This document shows, piece by piece, positions 14,072 to 21,290 of a stretch of 22,378 nt of DNA. This DNA is from a virus: the IMG/VR virus record IMGVR_UViG_3300036931_000120, positions 1-22,378 of that record; one strand, 5' to 3'. The number at the start of each line of letters is the position of its first letter. Within the stretch, counting starts at the first letter, position 1. The position numbers and the translations under genes were made by a program. The notes under the pieces were generated by a model. It was not told where the DNA came from. It was given only the letters and a program-made list of their open reading frames with translations, and did not search any database.

Positions 14072-14692
14072 CTAATATCCCGTTAACGGATCAACATCCT
14101 CTTCTTCTTCCACCTTCTTCCCGCCGTCTTCCTCCGCCGCCGGATACAGCTCAAACACCGCCAGCGCGTATCCAAGCGCCGCTACCGCAGGATGCGTATT
14201 GGCGGTCGCAGTCGTCCGCTCATCGGGTGGTATGCTCAGGTACTTGGCGATGTCCGCCGCACCCAGATGCAGATACTTCGAGGCAGGCTGCAGGAGCTTT
14301 ATGCTCATATCAGCATACAGTTCCACTCTGCCGTCCCTACTATACGGCGCGGCGTAGAACTCTATCGCGCGCAGACCACGCTTAACGGCGTCGCCGTTAT
14401 AGATGTACAAATGGACAAGATTGCCCTCGTCCGCTCCACGCCCATACCAGCCTTGGGTACGGTACATCGCCTGGAGTTCGCCGATTTCCGACAGGAACAG
14501 TTGCTTATCGCCATGCGTCGTCTCCGCGAGAACGCGAACGTGATGCTGCCTGCCGCCTTTGCGCGGGAGACGCTCTTCACCCAGGACTACGGCGTATCCG
14601 GGTTTGTCCGCCGGCCATGACATGCCGCCGATGATACGGCCAAGGTCCGGGTCGCCGGCCTTGATGTCAACGGGGTCGATTAGAATCTTCAA
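14072..14692 (-). CDS. Unknown phage protein between terminase and portal
   Basis: A 206-residue protein that I do not recognise. It has an alternating beta pattern (GYAVVLGEERLPRKG, HHVRVLAETTHG, LVHLYIYNGD, AIEFYAAPYSRDG, VELYADMSIKL) and an acidic tail (EEEEDVDPLTGY). The start is probably TTG at 14692, inside the end of the upstream gene with AAGGG about 11 bases away; no ATG lies nearby until residue 24. A packaging or structural accessory role is suggested only by position. Confidence 0.6.
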   Translation of the reverse strand: MKILIDPVDIKAGDPDLGRIIGGMSWPADKPGYAVVLGEERLPRKGGRQHHVRVLAETTHGDKQLFLSEIGELQAMYRTQGWYGRGADEGNLVHLYIYNGDAVKRGLRAIEFYAAPYSRDGRVELYADMSIKLLQPASKYLHLGAADIAKYLSIPPDERTTATANTHPAVAALGYALAVFELYPAAEEDGGKKVEEEEDVDPLTGY

Positions 14693-15038
14693 AACAACTG
14701 CACCCTTCTAACGTGGCCAGGACCGTCTGCAACGTCTCGATTACGCCTGCAGGCCCTCCAACCCTCTCCAGCCCTTCTATCGCTTTGACTACCTTCTTTA
14801 TCAGCAGTTGCCGGGGCGTTTCAGGTTCATCGCGGACGTGAATTGGACATGGGCCGAGCCATGACAGGGACTGTTCTCCGTATTTCGACGCCGTCATCCG
14901 GCGCTTCCATGTCTCCGCGTCCTCTCTGCTCCTGAACGCTGGACTGGTTGGGTAGCTGTTCGTAAGCTTGTTCACAGCCGAATAGCTTCTGTCCCCTACC
15001 AAAACCCAAAGTTCCCTAATCAGCTTTTCCTCATTCAT
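14667..15038 (-). CDS. Unknown small phage protein
   Basis: A 123-residue protein, MNEEKLIRELWVLVGDRSYS at the start, with a basic central part (EDAETWKRRMTASKYG) and a helical LLIKKVVKAIEGLERVGGPA segment. No family recognised. Its ATG has GGAGG upstream within a 27-base leader shared with the DNA methyltransferase gene. It overlaps the next gene by 26 bases. The middle, with RSREDAETWKRRM and then CPIHVRDEPE, resembles short phage proteins found near terminase genes. Confidence 0.6.
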   Translation of the reverse strand: MNEEKLIRELWVLVGDRSYSAVNKLTNSYPTSPAFRSREDAETWKRRMTASKYGEQSLSWLGPCPIHVRDEPETPRQLLIKKVVKAIEGLERVGGPAGVIETLQTVLATLEGCSCFEDSNRPR

Positions 15039-15076
15039 AAAACCTCCGCAAGGAAACCCCTGATTTCAATCAGGGG
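15039..15076 (-). promoter_or_regulatory. Hairpin leader ahead of the 123-residue gene
   Basis: Between the large terminase stop and the next start codon lies a perfect 8-bp stem with a 4-base loop (15057-15076, CCCCTGAT / ATCAGGGG). It is followed on the minus strand by TTTCCTTGCGGAGG and the ATG. The stem plus T-rich tract could act as a weak terminator or as a 5' RNA stabiliser; the GGAGG is the ribosome-binding site. The same leader occurs at 22247-22277. Confidence 0.6.
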
Positions 15077-15120
15077 TAATTGACCTGCCATCTCCTCAGC
15101 TACAGCCGCTTGCCATCCCC

Positions 15121-16689
15121 CTAACTCAGATCGCACCCCGCATAAATATTGTTGGCTCCAAACGCCCGCGCCTGCCCTTCGTAGCTGAAGGCATGGCGAT
15201 AATGGTCCGCCCCCAGCCTCACATAAATATACCGCTTACTTCCCGTTTCCTCATCCTCGACCAGCCGTTTAGCCACATTACAGCATTGCCGGGCGAACGT
15301 TTCCATCTGCTCCGACCTTCTTGGCAGCGCAACTATCTGCGCCGATATTTCCTGGTGGCTGGCGTCCAGGCACTCTGTCCTGTTCCTGCTTACCCGCATG
15401 GTCTGCTCATTCCACACCGCCGGCCCCCGCCTGTGCTCATCATAAAAATTCAGCCACACCCTTCCCGGAAATCTACCCGCGAACGCCTGCGCCGCCCTCA
15501 TCTCCGGCATACCGTCAACTACGCAGCAGCTCACGTGGAATTTCTTCATAAGGCCGTCCAGATCACCCCACTCTTTATATTCATTAATATGCACGATAAC
15601 ACCGGCCTTCCCCCACGCCCGCTTGCCGATGACGACATGCAGCCCTTTGCCCTGATCCACCCCCATAGAGCACGGACCGGCATCCCACTGCTGTATCCCC
15701 ATATCCCCGCAGCAGTCATACACTTCCTCGACGGCGAGTTGATTCTGCGCTTCGATAAACGGCATACCGATCTTACTATTGTACGCTTCCGTCAATCCAC
15801 GCTCAGGGTCTTCAAACGCCGCCAGTATCTTTTCAGGCTTGACGTAAATGGAGTTGAGCTGCGATATCCACCACCCGACCATATCCTGGGTACGCTCCGG
15901 ATAGCTGATGACCCACTCGCCGTTATGCGGGTAGATTTCGCGCGCGCAGTGGCGGCAGGCCCGAATGACCGCGCCACCCACTCTCAGGAGCGCCTTCTGC
16001 CGCTCCCAGCCGTTTTCCTCGAACTCCTGCTCCATACAGGTACGGGCGCCGCAGTGAGTACAGGTAATGAACCACAGACGCATATCCGATTGCCGCCACT
16101 TAACGTCTATCCCATAATTAGGGATAGTCGGCGTACTAATGTAGTCGATCTCCTGGATGGAACTATGGCTAAGCCGTTCTTCGGCTAACTCGACCATGGA
16201 CTTTTCCATTTCGTCCACTTCATCGAACACTATGCGGTCTGCGGGCACGCTTTTCAACTGACTGGATGTTTTTTTAAAACCACCTATGGTTCGTGTGCTC
16301 CTGGCGCCGCGAAAGTACAACATACCCTTCCCGACGCGCTTGATGTTAGCCGCGTCCGTGTCCTTCACATATTCCTGGATTATGGGATTGTCGCTGATTA
16401 ATGGTTGGAAACGGCCCTTGCTGAAGTCGGTAACGTCGTCTCTTGTCGGAAACAGGTACAACACTCCCTGCGGATAACGGTCATATATAAGACCATGAAT
16501 CGACTTGAGCATCTTAATGCTCGTCCACCCGATCTGCGCGCCTTTACGCGAGCATTGCATCGGCGCGTCGAGCTGCATTGGCTCAAGCTGATAAAGGTGC
16601 CCCTGGAGCGTAAACGTCCGGCCGTCGAGCTTTATGCCGTTGTCACACGCCCACATGGCGCAGTCAACCGCCCGCTGGGCGTCGTTCAT
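15121..16689 (-). CDS. Terminase large subunit, GpA-like
   Basis: A 522-residue DNA-packaging motor. The ATPase domain has a diverged Walker A loop SRKGAQIGWT (47-56) and Walker B RIVFDEVDE (152-160). A zinc ribbon follows (CTHC near 210 and CRHC near 245), which is typical of the lambda GpA-like family. The nuclease domain has GVDQGKG with the first metal-binding aspartate, and CCVVDGMPE with a second. It translocates DNA into the prohead through the portal and cuts the concatemer. ATG 16689 is chosen, 5 bases after the upstream stop with AAGGA at long spacing; an ATG at 16725 would overlap the previous gene. Confidence 0.88.
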   Translation of the reverse strand: MNDAQRAVDCAMWACDNGIKLDGRTFTLQGHLYQLEPMQLDAPMQCSRKGAQIGWTSIKMLKSIHGLIYDRYPQGVLYLFPTRDDVTDFSKGRFQPLISDNPIIQEYVKDTDAANIKRVGKGMLYFRGARSTRTIGGFKKTSSQLKSVPADRIVFDEVDEMEKSMVELAEERLSHSSIQEIDYISTPTIPNYGIDVKWRQSDMRLWFITCTHCGARTCMEQEFEENGWERQKALLRVGGAVIRACRHCAREIYPHNGEWVISYPERTQDMVGWWISQLNSIYVKPEKILAAFEDPERGLTEAYNSKIGMPFIEAQNQLAVEEVYDCCGDMGIQQWDAGPCSMGVDQGKGLHVVIGKRAWGKAGVIVHINEYKEWGDLDGLMKKFHVSCCVVDGMPEMRAAQAFAGRFPGRVWLNFYDEHRRGPAVWNEQTMRVSRNRTECLDASHQEISAQIVALPRRSEQMETFARQCCNVAKRLVEDEETGSKRYIYVRLGADHYRHAFSYEGQARAFGANNIYAGCDLS

Positions 16690-16696
16690 AGCGTTG

Positions 16697-17146
16697 TTAG
16701 TCCTTCCCAACTTCGCCCCCGCCATAGCGCTGTTTGAGTATGCTGGCGTTGAGCTTCTTCAACGCCGACTTCTCATCATCGCTAAGATTGATAAGCACAT
16801 TCGAGTGGTCGATGCTAATGGGCGCAGGGGTCTCGGCTACCTTTTTCATCACATAAGGGTAGGCGGCGGCGATCTGCGGAATGCTGTGGGGGGTCCGCGT
16901 CTGGTTGTATATCTCGATGGTCATGTTGAGTGCTGCTAATTCGCGGTAGACATTGGCGGATATTTTGCGGGCGCGGGCTATGGGCATGATATTGTCGTCG
17001 GCGGGCGCCAGACCGGCCGCTACCAATACCGCCAGCATCTCCTCGGCGGTGACGGAGCTTTCAAGCGCCGCCTTGCCGTCGATTGCCCGAATGACTGCGT
17101 TTTCTGCTCGATTGTTGCGCGCCATAGTAGTGTGCCGTCCCTTCAT
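16697..17146 (-). CDS. Terminase small subunit candidate
   Basis: A 149-residue protein directly upstream of the large terminase. It starts MKGRHTTMARNNRAENAVIR and continues with a helical segment (VTAEEMLAVLVAAGLAP), a helical centre (ARKISANVYRELAALNMTIE), and a C-terminal part with LSDDEKSALKKLNASILKQR. A helical DNA-binding and oligomerising layout plus position fit a small terminase, but no family motif is clear. ATG 17146 overlaps the upstream stop as ATGA; an in-frame ATG at 17125 is an alternative. Confidence 0.5.
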   Translation of the reverse strand: MKGRHTTMARNNRAENAVIRAIDGKAALESSVTAEEMLAVLVAAGLAPADDNIMPIARARKISANVYRELAALNMTIEIYNQTRTPHSIPQIAAAYPYVMKKVAETPAPISIDHSNVLINLSDDEKSALKKLNASILKQRYGGGEVGKD

Positions 17147-17403
17147 GGCGTTGGTGCCGGTGTTGGTGCTGATGGCCAATCGTTCATCCATAACCCTCCG
17201 GGAATACAATAAGATGTCCCATTCGATATTGACCCGTCGCCATTAGTAATGCTGCAAACGCAGGGTTGCGCCTGCGGGCAGTCGGTACAAACTGACTGAT
17301 CCGTTCGGATATTTGGCCCTGGCGGTGTCGGCGGGTCATCCGCGAACGTCATTACTGGGACAATAAGTAAAGCTGCTACGATTGCGATGATCATAGATTT
17401 CAA
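17143..17403 (-). CDS. Small secreted Cys-rich protein
   Basis: An 86-residue protein with a clear Sec signal peptide: MKS, then a hydrophobic core IIAIVAALLIVPVMTFA, and a probable cut before DDPPTPP. The mature part of about 65 residues has five cysteines (CTDC, CVC and a later C) and ends in a Pro/Ala/Thr tail. It would be exported to the periplasm or outside. The start is TTG (17403), supported by AGGAG seven bases upstream and by the lysine it adds to the signal peptide; ATG 17394 is too far from it. Function unknown. Confidence 0.6.
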   Translation of the reverse strand: MKSMIIAIVAALLIVPVMTFADDPPTPPGPNIRTDQSVCTDCPQAQPCVCSITNGDGSISNGTSYCIPGGLWMNDWPSAPTPAPTP

Positions 17404-17419
17404 GCGCTTTCTCCTCTCC

Positions 17420-20275
17420 TCAATTAAACACCACGAAGCTCACCGGCGTCTCGGCCGTTACCCCGGCGACCATGTTTATCGTGAAACTACCCGCAGCCGC
17501 CACCACGTTCTTAACCTGGGCGGTCGTGTCATTCGACGCAGGGACAGCGATTACGATACTCCTGGCCGTCACGAGATTATTCGTTACCGTAACTGTGGTT
17601 CCAGCCGCAGCAATTCTAACCTGTCCGGCGCTCTTATTGATTGTCTTGTTACCTGTTGCGCCGGCGGTTATAAGCGTCGGACCAAAGTTTATCCCGCCGC
17701 CAACCGTGATGAAACCACCCTGGATTTCCTGTACGCTAACGCTGGTAATTGTAAACGCCCCCGAAGTTACCCCGCTGACGCTCAGCACGATACTGGCCGG
17801 ACTCGCGGTAGAATAGAAAAGGACAGTGTTCGTACCCGCCGCGATCGGCAAAGTGGCCGATGCTCCGGCAAATCCCGTTGTAAGCAGCATCGTGCCACCG
17901 ACCTCTGTTGGAGCAGCCGAAACGATGTACTGAATTTGGTACTTGCGAAGTCCCGCCGACGCCTGTGCCTGATTAGCCGCCGTTTGCGTAATCGTGCCTG
18001 AACCGGACGACTTCGTGAATGTCGCCGCTGTCCCATTTATGGCGAAGTCACCGGCAAGTGTCCAGGTAGACTGACTAAAGTCTGCCGGGTTGCTGCAAGA
18101 CTCTGTGCCGAGGACCGTCGAGTCCTGAATAGATACTTTTGTGGGCGGGGTCGTGTCTCCTATGCCAACATTGCCGGCTGATATAATCGTTTTAGTAACC
18201 GAGGAGTTTCCTATCGTTGTCGAATTCGAGCCATTACCCACCGCGCTGTAGCCGATGACCGTCTCGTTAGTGTCCCCGTCAGTTAATGGGTAGGCGCTAT
18301 TCCCAAGATAAAGAGAGTTTGTCGCTATGGCATTCGTGACTGAACCACCGGAAATATAGGTACCTGCCTGATAGCCGAGCGCCGTATTCCCCGAACCTGC
18401 GTTCAATGAAGCCACAGGAACACTAAATCCAGAACCAGTACCCCCGATGGAAGCGGCAGGGGCAGTAAGAACAGTCGTAGTGTCTTTAAATCTAGCGCCA
18501 GGAGAAGTTATTGTAACTGAGCTCACCGCGCCACCAGCTGAAACAACAATCGTAGCGGTTGGGTACGTTGTGGCGGTCGACCCGCTTGAAAGCGTCATCG
18601 CGATGCCAGTGTATGTTCCTGGTGTATATAAAGAACCTCCCGTAATCGTCCCAAGCGTTGCGACGTTGGTGGTGTTGTAGTAAAGGGATCGATAGCCATT
18701 GGCATTGGTGTAGCTACCCGTGGTGTTGGAGTAGAGGGATTGATAGCCATTGGCATTGTTGTAGCTACCCGTGGTGTTGGAGTAGAGGGAGGCATAGCCA
18801 TTGGCATTGTTGTTGACGCCTGTGGTGTTGAAGTAGAGGGATTGATAGCCATTGGCATTGTTGTAGCTACCCGTGGTGTTGGAGTAGAGGGAGGCATAGC
18901 CATTGGCATTGTTGTTGACGCCTGTGGTGTTGAAGCAGAGGGATTCATAGCCATTGGCAGTGTTGTAGCTACCTGTGGTGTTGGAGTAGAGGGATTGATA
19001 GCCATTGGCATTGTTGTAGCTACCTGTGGTGTTGGAGTAGAGGGATTCATAGCCATTGGCAGTGTTGTTGACGCCTGTGGTGTTGGAGTAGAGGGATTCA
19101 AAGCCATTGGCAGTGCTGAAGTTGCCCGTGGTGTTGTAGTAAAGGGATTGAAAGCCATTGGCAGTGTTGTAGCTACCTGTGGTGTTGAAGTAGAGGGATT
19201 GATAGCCATTGGCATTGTTGTAGCTACCCGTGGTGTTGGAGTACCCTGCTTGATAACCTAACCAGGTGTTTAGTAAAGTATTGTCAAAATTGATTAAATT
19301 CGCTACTTGAATCGTATTGTCGGGCGTAGTCGTCCCGATGCCGACACTGCCGGCAAAATAAGCCTTCCCACTCGCAAACACCGCATTTTGCAGCACGCCG
19401 GTCGAGTCCGTCTCAGCACTTATTGGAGCCTGCGCGCTGGAAATAGCCGTACCCGCCCCCCAGGAGGGAGAACTGTCTATCACAGCCGTTGTCGAGTTGG
19501 TCCAGGACAGGATATGCGTAGATGTGCCCGAGTGCGTAACCGTAAACCCACGGCTGCCAGGATACCCGGCTGCCACAGCATCGGCGGAACTCGTAAAAGC
19601 CAGGGCGGTCCCGCTCGTACTCATCGTCCCGGCAAAGGACGTGATCGCCGCCGCGCCGGTAATCTGCGGACTGACGGAGGGCGCGCCCCCCAGCACGGAG
19701 AGGGCGCTGGAGGCGGTTGACTGACCCAGGAACGTCTTCATAAACGCACTGAGCGTGCTCAACACTTTTTGCATGGGGGATGACGCCGTCCCCGGCGTCA
19801 CCCATACTTTGATCGTAAACGTCTTCGCGCTGCCCACGCCGGACGCGCCCGGAATCAGCAGCCGGTTGGGAATCGGCGCCACGTACCCGCTGTCGGTATC
19901 GAAGATCGTACTGGCGGAGTTGCTGCATGACGCCGCCAATCCCTGGAGAAAATCGCTGGTAGTGTCCGGAGTCGTGCCTGTGCGAACAGGGTTGAGGGTA
20001 ACGGCGAAGCCTGTGGTGGGCTGAGCGCCGGCCGTACCTGGAATGATTTCGACACGGGCGGCGGCGCCGGCGATGGGGTAGTTGGGCGTGCCGGTGAGAG
20101 TGGGCGCGTTGACGTTGCCGCTGGCGTCGGCTGTGCAGGACCATACCAGCTCCGTACTCCCCATGCTGGCGGTAGGAGCGGGAGTGAAGACGCAACTACC
20201 GGCGGCGAAGGAGGGGGGTGTGAACATGCACATGTGGATAAGCAGGACAATCAGGATCGCGATGAGTCGTTTCAA
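17420..20275 (-). CDS. Tail-fibre-like or adhesin protein with Sec signal peptide and YadA-type repeats
   Basis: A 951-residue fibrous protein. Residues 1-24 form a Sec signal peptide (MKRLIAILIVLLIHMCMF..SFAA). A beta-rich N-terminal part leads to VGIGTTTPDN, a motif common in bacterial and phage fibres. Residues 347-533 hold eleven 17-residue repeats of the type NTTGSYNNANGYQSLYS, like the trimeric YadA/fibre head repeat. About 545-622 is a glycine-rich module (VSAGGAVSSVTITSPGARF) known from phage fibres, inserted before the repeat-like NTALGYQAG resumes. Near 710-830 is a jelly-roll, carbohydrate-binding-like module. The start is TTG with a perfect AAAGGAGGTG upstream. Host recognition or surface adhesion is inferred. 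Confidence 0.72.
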   Translation of the reverse strand: MKRLIAILIVLLIHMCMFTPPSFAAGSCVFTPAPTASMGSTELVWSCTADASGNVNAPTLTGTPNYPIAGAAARVEIIPGTAGAQPTTGFAVTLNPVRTGTTPDTTSDFLQGLAASCSNSASTIFDTDSGYVAPIPNRLLIPGASGVGSAKTFTIKVWVTPGTASSPMQKVLSTLSAFMKTFLGQSTASSALSVLGGAPSVSPQITGAAAITSFAGTMSTSGTALAFTSSADAVAAGYPGSRGFTVTHSGTSTHILSWTNSTTAVIDSSPSWGAGTAISSAQAPISAETDSTGVLQNAVFASGKAYFAGSVGIGTTTPDNTIQVANLINFDNTLLNTWLGYQAGYSNTTGSYNNANGYQSLYFNTTGSYNTANGFQSLYYNTTGNFSTANGFESLYSNTTGVNNTANGYESLYSNTTGSYNNANGYQSLYSNTTGSYNTANGYESLCFNTTGVNNNANGYASLYSNTTGSYNNANGYQSLYFNTTGVNNNANGYASLYSNTTGSYNNANGYQSLYSNTTGSYTNANGYRSLYYNTTNVATLGTITGGSLYTPGTYTGIAMTLSSGSTATTYPTATIVVSAGGAVSSVTITSPGARFKDTTTVLTAPAASIGGTGSGFSVPVASLNAGSGNTALGYQAGTYISGGSVTNAIATNSLYLGNSAYPLTDGDTNETVIGYSAVGNGSNSTTIGNSSVTKTIISAGNVGIGDTTPPTKVSIQDSTVLGTESCSNPADFSQSTWTLAGDFAINGTAATFTKSSGSGTITQTAANQAQASAGLRKYQIQYIVSAAPTEVGGTMLLTTGFAGASATLPIAAGTNTVLFYSTASPASIVLSVSGVTSGAFTITSVSVQEIQGGFITVGGGINFGPTLITAGATGNKTINKSAGQVRIAAAGTTVTVTNNLVTARSIVIAVPASNDTTAQVKNVVAAAGSFTINMVAGVTAETPVSFVVFN
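18677..19237 (-). repeat. Eleven 51-bp repeats coding the fibre head region
   Basis: Eleven units of 51 bp (17 codons) lie in tandem within the fibre gene. Units differ mainly at the positions coding SYNN/VNNN and YQSL/YASL/YESL. Their length is a multiple of three, so several false open frames run through the same stretch on both strands. Confidence 0.9.
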
Positions 20276-20280
20276 ACGCT

Positions 20281-20290
20281 CACCTCCTTT
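20281..20290 (-). promoter_or_regulatory. Strong Shine-Dalgarno sequence deciding a TTG start
   Basis: AAAGGAGGTG on the minus strand is almost fully complementary to the 16S rRNA 3' end, with its GGAGG core seven bases ahead of the TTG at 20275. It fixes the fibre start there, although no ATG is present at that point. Confidence 0.75.
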
Positions 20291-20298
20291 CTTAAACC

Positions 20299-20682
20299 TT
20301 AAAATTTGATAACCTGGACATATGCGAACTCAAGCCGCTGCTTCGCCCCGCTCGCCAAATTTAGGACGAAGACGAGGCGGTGGTTGCCGGCCATGGCGTC
20401 GCCTGGGTATTGGAGACGCAGGGAAACAAGAGTACCGGCGACAGTGACGGACGCGGGTGTGATGAGGTTGGCGGTGGAGGAGACATCACCGGCGCCCGTA
20501 CCCGTGAACTCGCTGGTGACGGCGGCGGAAACAAGGGAGTCGCCAAAAGGAATGACGCCGGGAGCGCCGGCGCAGTCGGCGATAGGGAAGTCGAATGTGA
20601 ACGGCCCCCAGTCGAGAGTAGACTGGTTGATGGCGATGGCGGCGGCAGGGCGCATACTCATGTTGAAGTAGAACTCGGGCAC
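20299..20682 (-). CDS. Beta-rich virion-associated protein, putative
   Basis: A 127-residue protein of probable beta-sandwich fold: alternating strands such as LDWGPFTFDFPIADC, GDSLVSAAVTSEFTG, SVTVAGTLVSLRLQYPGD, NHRLVFVLNLASG and LEFAYVQVIKF. Similar short proteins lie near fibre and tail genes of many phages, where they are taken as Ig-like or tail-accessory proteins. The start is GTG (20682), overlapping the upstream TAG by one base, with GGAGGA about 9 bases away; the longer upstream frame is rejected because it overlaps the membrane protein. Exact role unknown. Confidence 0.6.
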   Translation of the reverse strand: MPEFYFNMSMRPAAAIAINQSTLDWGPFTFDFPIADCAGAPGVIPFGDSLVSAAVTSEFTGTGAGDVSSTANLITPASVTVAGTLVSLRLQYPGDAMAGNHRLVFVLNLASGAKQRLEFAYVQVIKF

Positions 20683-20885
20683 TAGAGTCTTCCTCCGCGT
20701 GGCAGACCAGGCATCATCGGCAGCATTGAAAATAGCAGGTAGAGCACAACTATCGCGAAGATCACGATAAGGATTATTTGGAAGATTCGCAGGAACGGAC
20801 CAGGTAGCGGAATCATCCCCGCGATGTAGTAGGCGGCTCCGCAAATAATCGCCGCAATAAGAAGATAGAACAGTATTCCAAGCAT
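20682..20885 (-). CDS. Small two-helix membrane protein
   Basis: A 67-residue protein with two hydrophobic helices (LGILFYLLIAAIICGAAYYI and IFQIILIVIFAIVVLYLLFS) joined by GMIPLPGPFLR. The MIPLP.PF loop is shared by short phage and bacterial membrane proteins such as the Thivi_2564-type family. It sits in the inner membrane. A holin or lysis role is possible, since it is close to another holin-like gene, but no endolysin is in the window. ATG 20885 has AGGAGGA upstream. Confidence 0.65.
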   Translation of the reverse strand: MLGILFYLLIAAIICGAAYYIAGMIPLPGPFLRIFQIILIVIFAIVVLYLLFSMLPMMPGLPRGGRL

Positions 20886-20900
20886 ATTATGTCCTCCTGA

Positions 20901-21044
20901 TCACGGGATGGCCTCGTGTCTCTTTTCGGCCCTCGCCGCCGCGTAGTCCAGGCAGTACTCACGGCAACTCACATGCCGCTCCGCCTGCCACCAAGTACTG
21001 CAGTGCAAACAAGGAGACGGCCGTTCGCCGTCGGTATCGGGCAT
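20901..21044 (-). CDS. 47-residue Cys-rich protein, possible zinc-binding
   Basis: A short gene found by reading the gap between the two membrane-protein genes. The peptide begins MPDTDGERPS and then shows PCLHCSTWWQ, VSCREYC and a charged helix (AAARAEKRHEAIP). Four cysteines (CxxC and CxxxC) suggest a zinc site, as in small phage proteins of unknown role. Its ATG follows directly on the upstream stop (TGAATG), and its own stop is 15 bases before the next ATG, so translation is probably coupled. Confidence 0.55.
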   Translation of the reverse strand: MPDTDGERPSPCLHCSTWWQAERHVSCREYCLDYAAARAEKRHEAIP

Positions 21045-21290
21045 TCAGCCTGGCGGCGCGACGTACGGTGTGCTCCTGATCGGGTCTCCGGGAGCGCCGG
21101 TGCCGACTTTATTGTGGTCCTTCGTGACAAGTCCGAAGACTGCGAAAAGCGCGGCCATTTCCCATTGATGCGCGGTCGGTAACTGCCCGGCGGTAAGTAT
21201 TGGCTCTATGATTACGGACAATCCAAGCAGAAATCCTGTCAATGTAGTTTGCCAGCTACCCAGCATGGTTGTCTGGATGAATTTTAGCAT
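21045..21290 (-). CDS. Holin-like membrane protein, putative
   Basis: An 81-residue protein with a hydrophobic helix (TLTGFLLGLSVIIEPILTAG), a second weaker one (WEMAALFAVFGLVTKD), and a polar tail DHNKVGTGAPGDP. The pattern TTLTG at the start of the helix and TKDH.. at the end recurs in phage holin-like proteins that permeabilise the inner membrane. ATG 21290 shares one base with the DNA methyltransferase stop (TGATG); GTG 21293 is an alternative. No endolysin is visible nearby, so lysis function is only suggested. Confidence 0.55.
   Translation of the reverse strand: MLKFIQTTMLGSWQTTLTGFLLGLSVIIEPILTAGQLPTAHQWEMAALFAVFGLVTKDHNKVGTGAPGDPIRSTPYVAPPG

Noticed and set aside
15193-16188. Plus-strand 331-codon frame
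   Set aside because: It lies opposite the large terminase, whose motifs are clear on the minus strand.
18740-19261. Plus-strand 173-codon frame of Val/Gly/Ile repeats, and a second minus-strand frame (18595-19215)
   Set aside because: Both are shadows of the 51-bp fibre repeats, whose length is a multiple of three and keeps all frames open. Neither has a supporting context.
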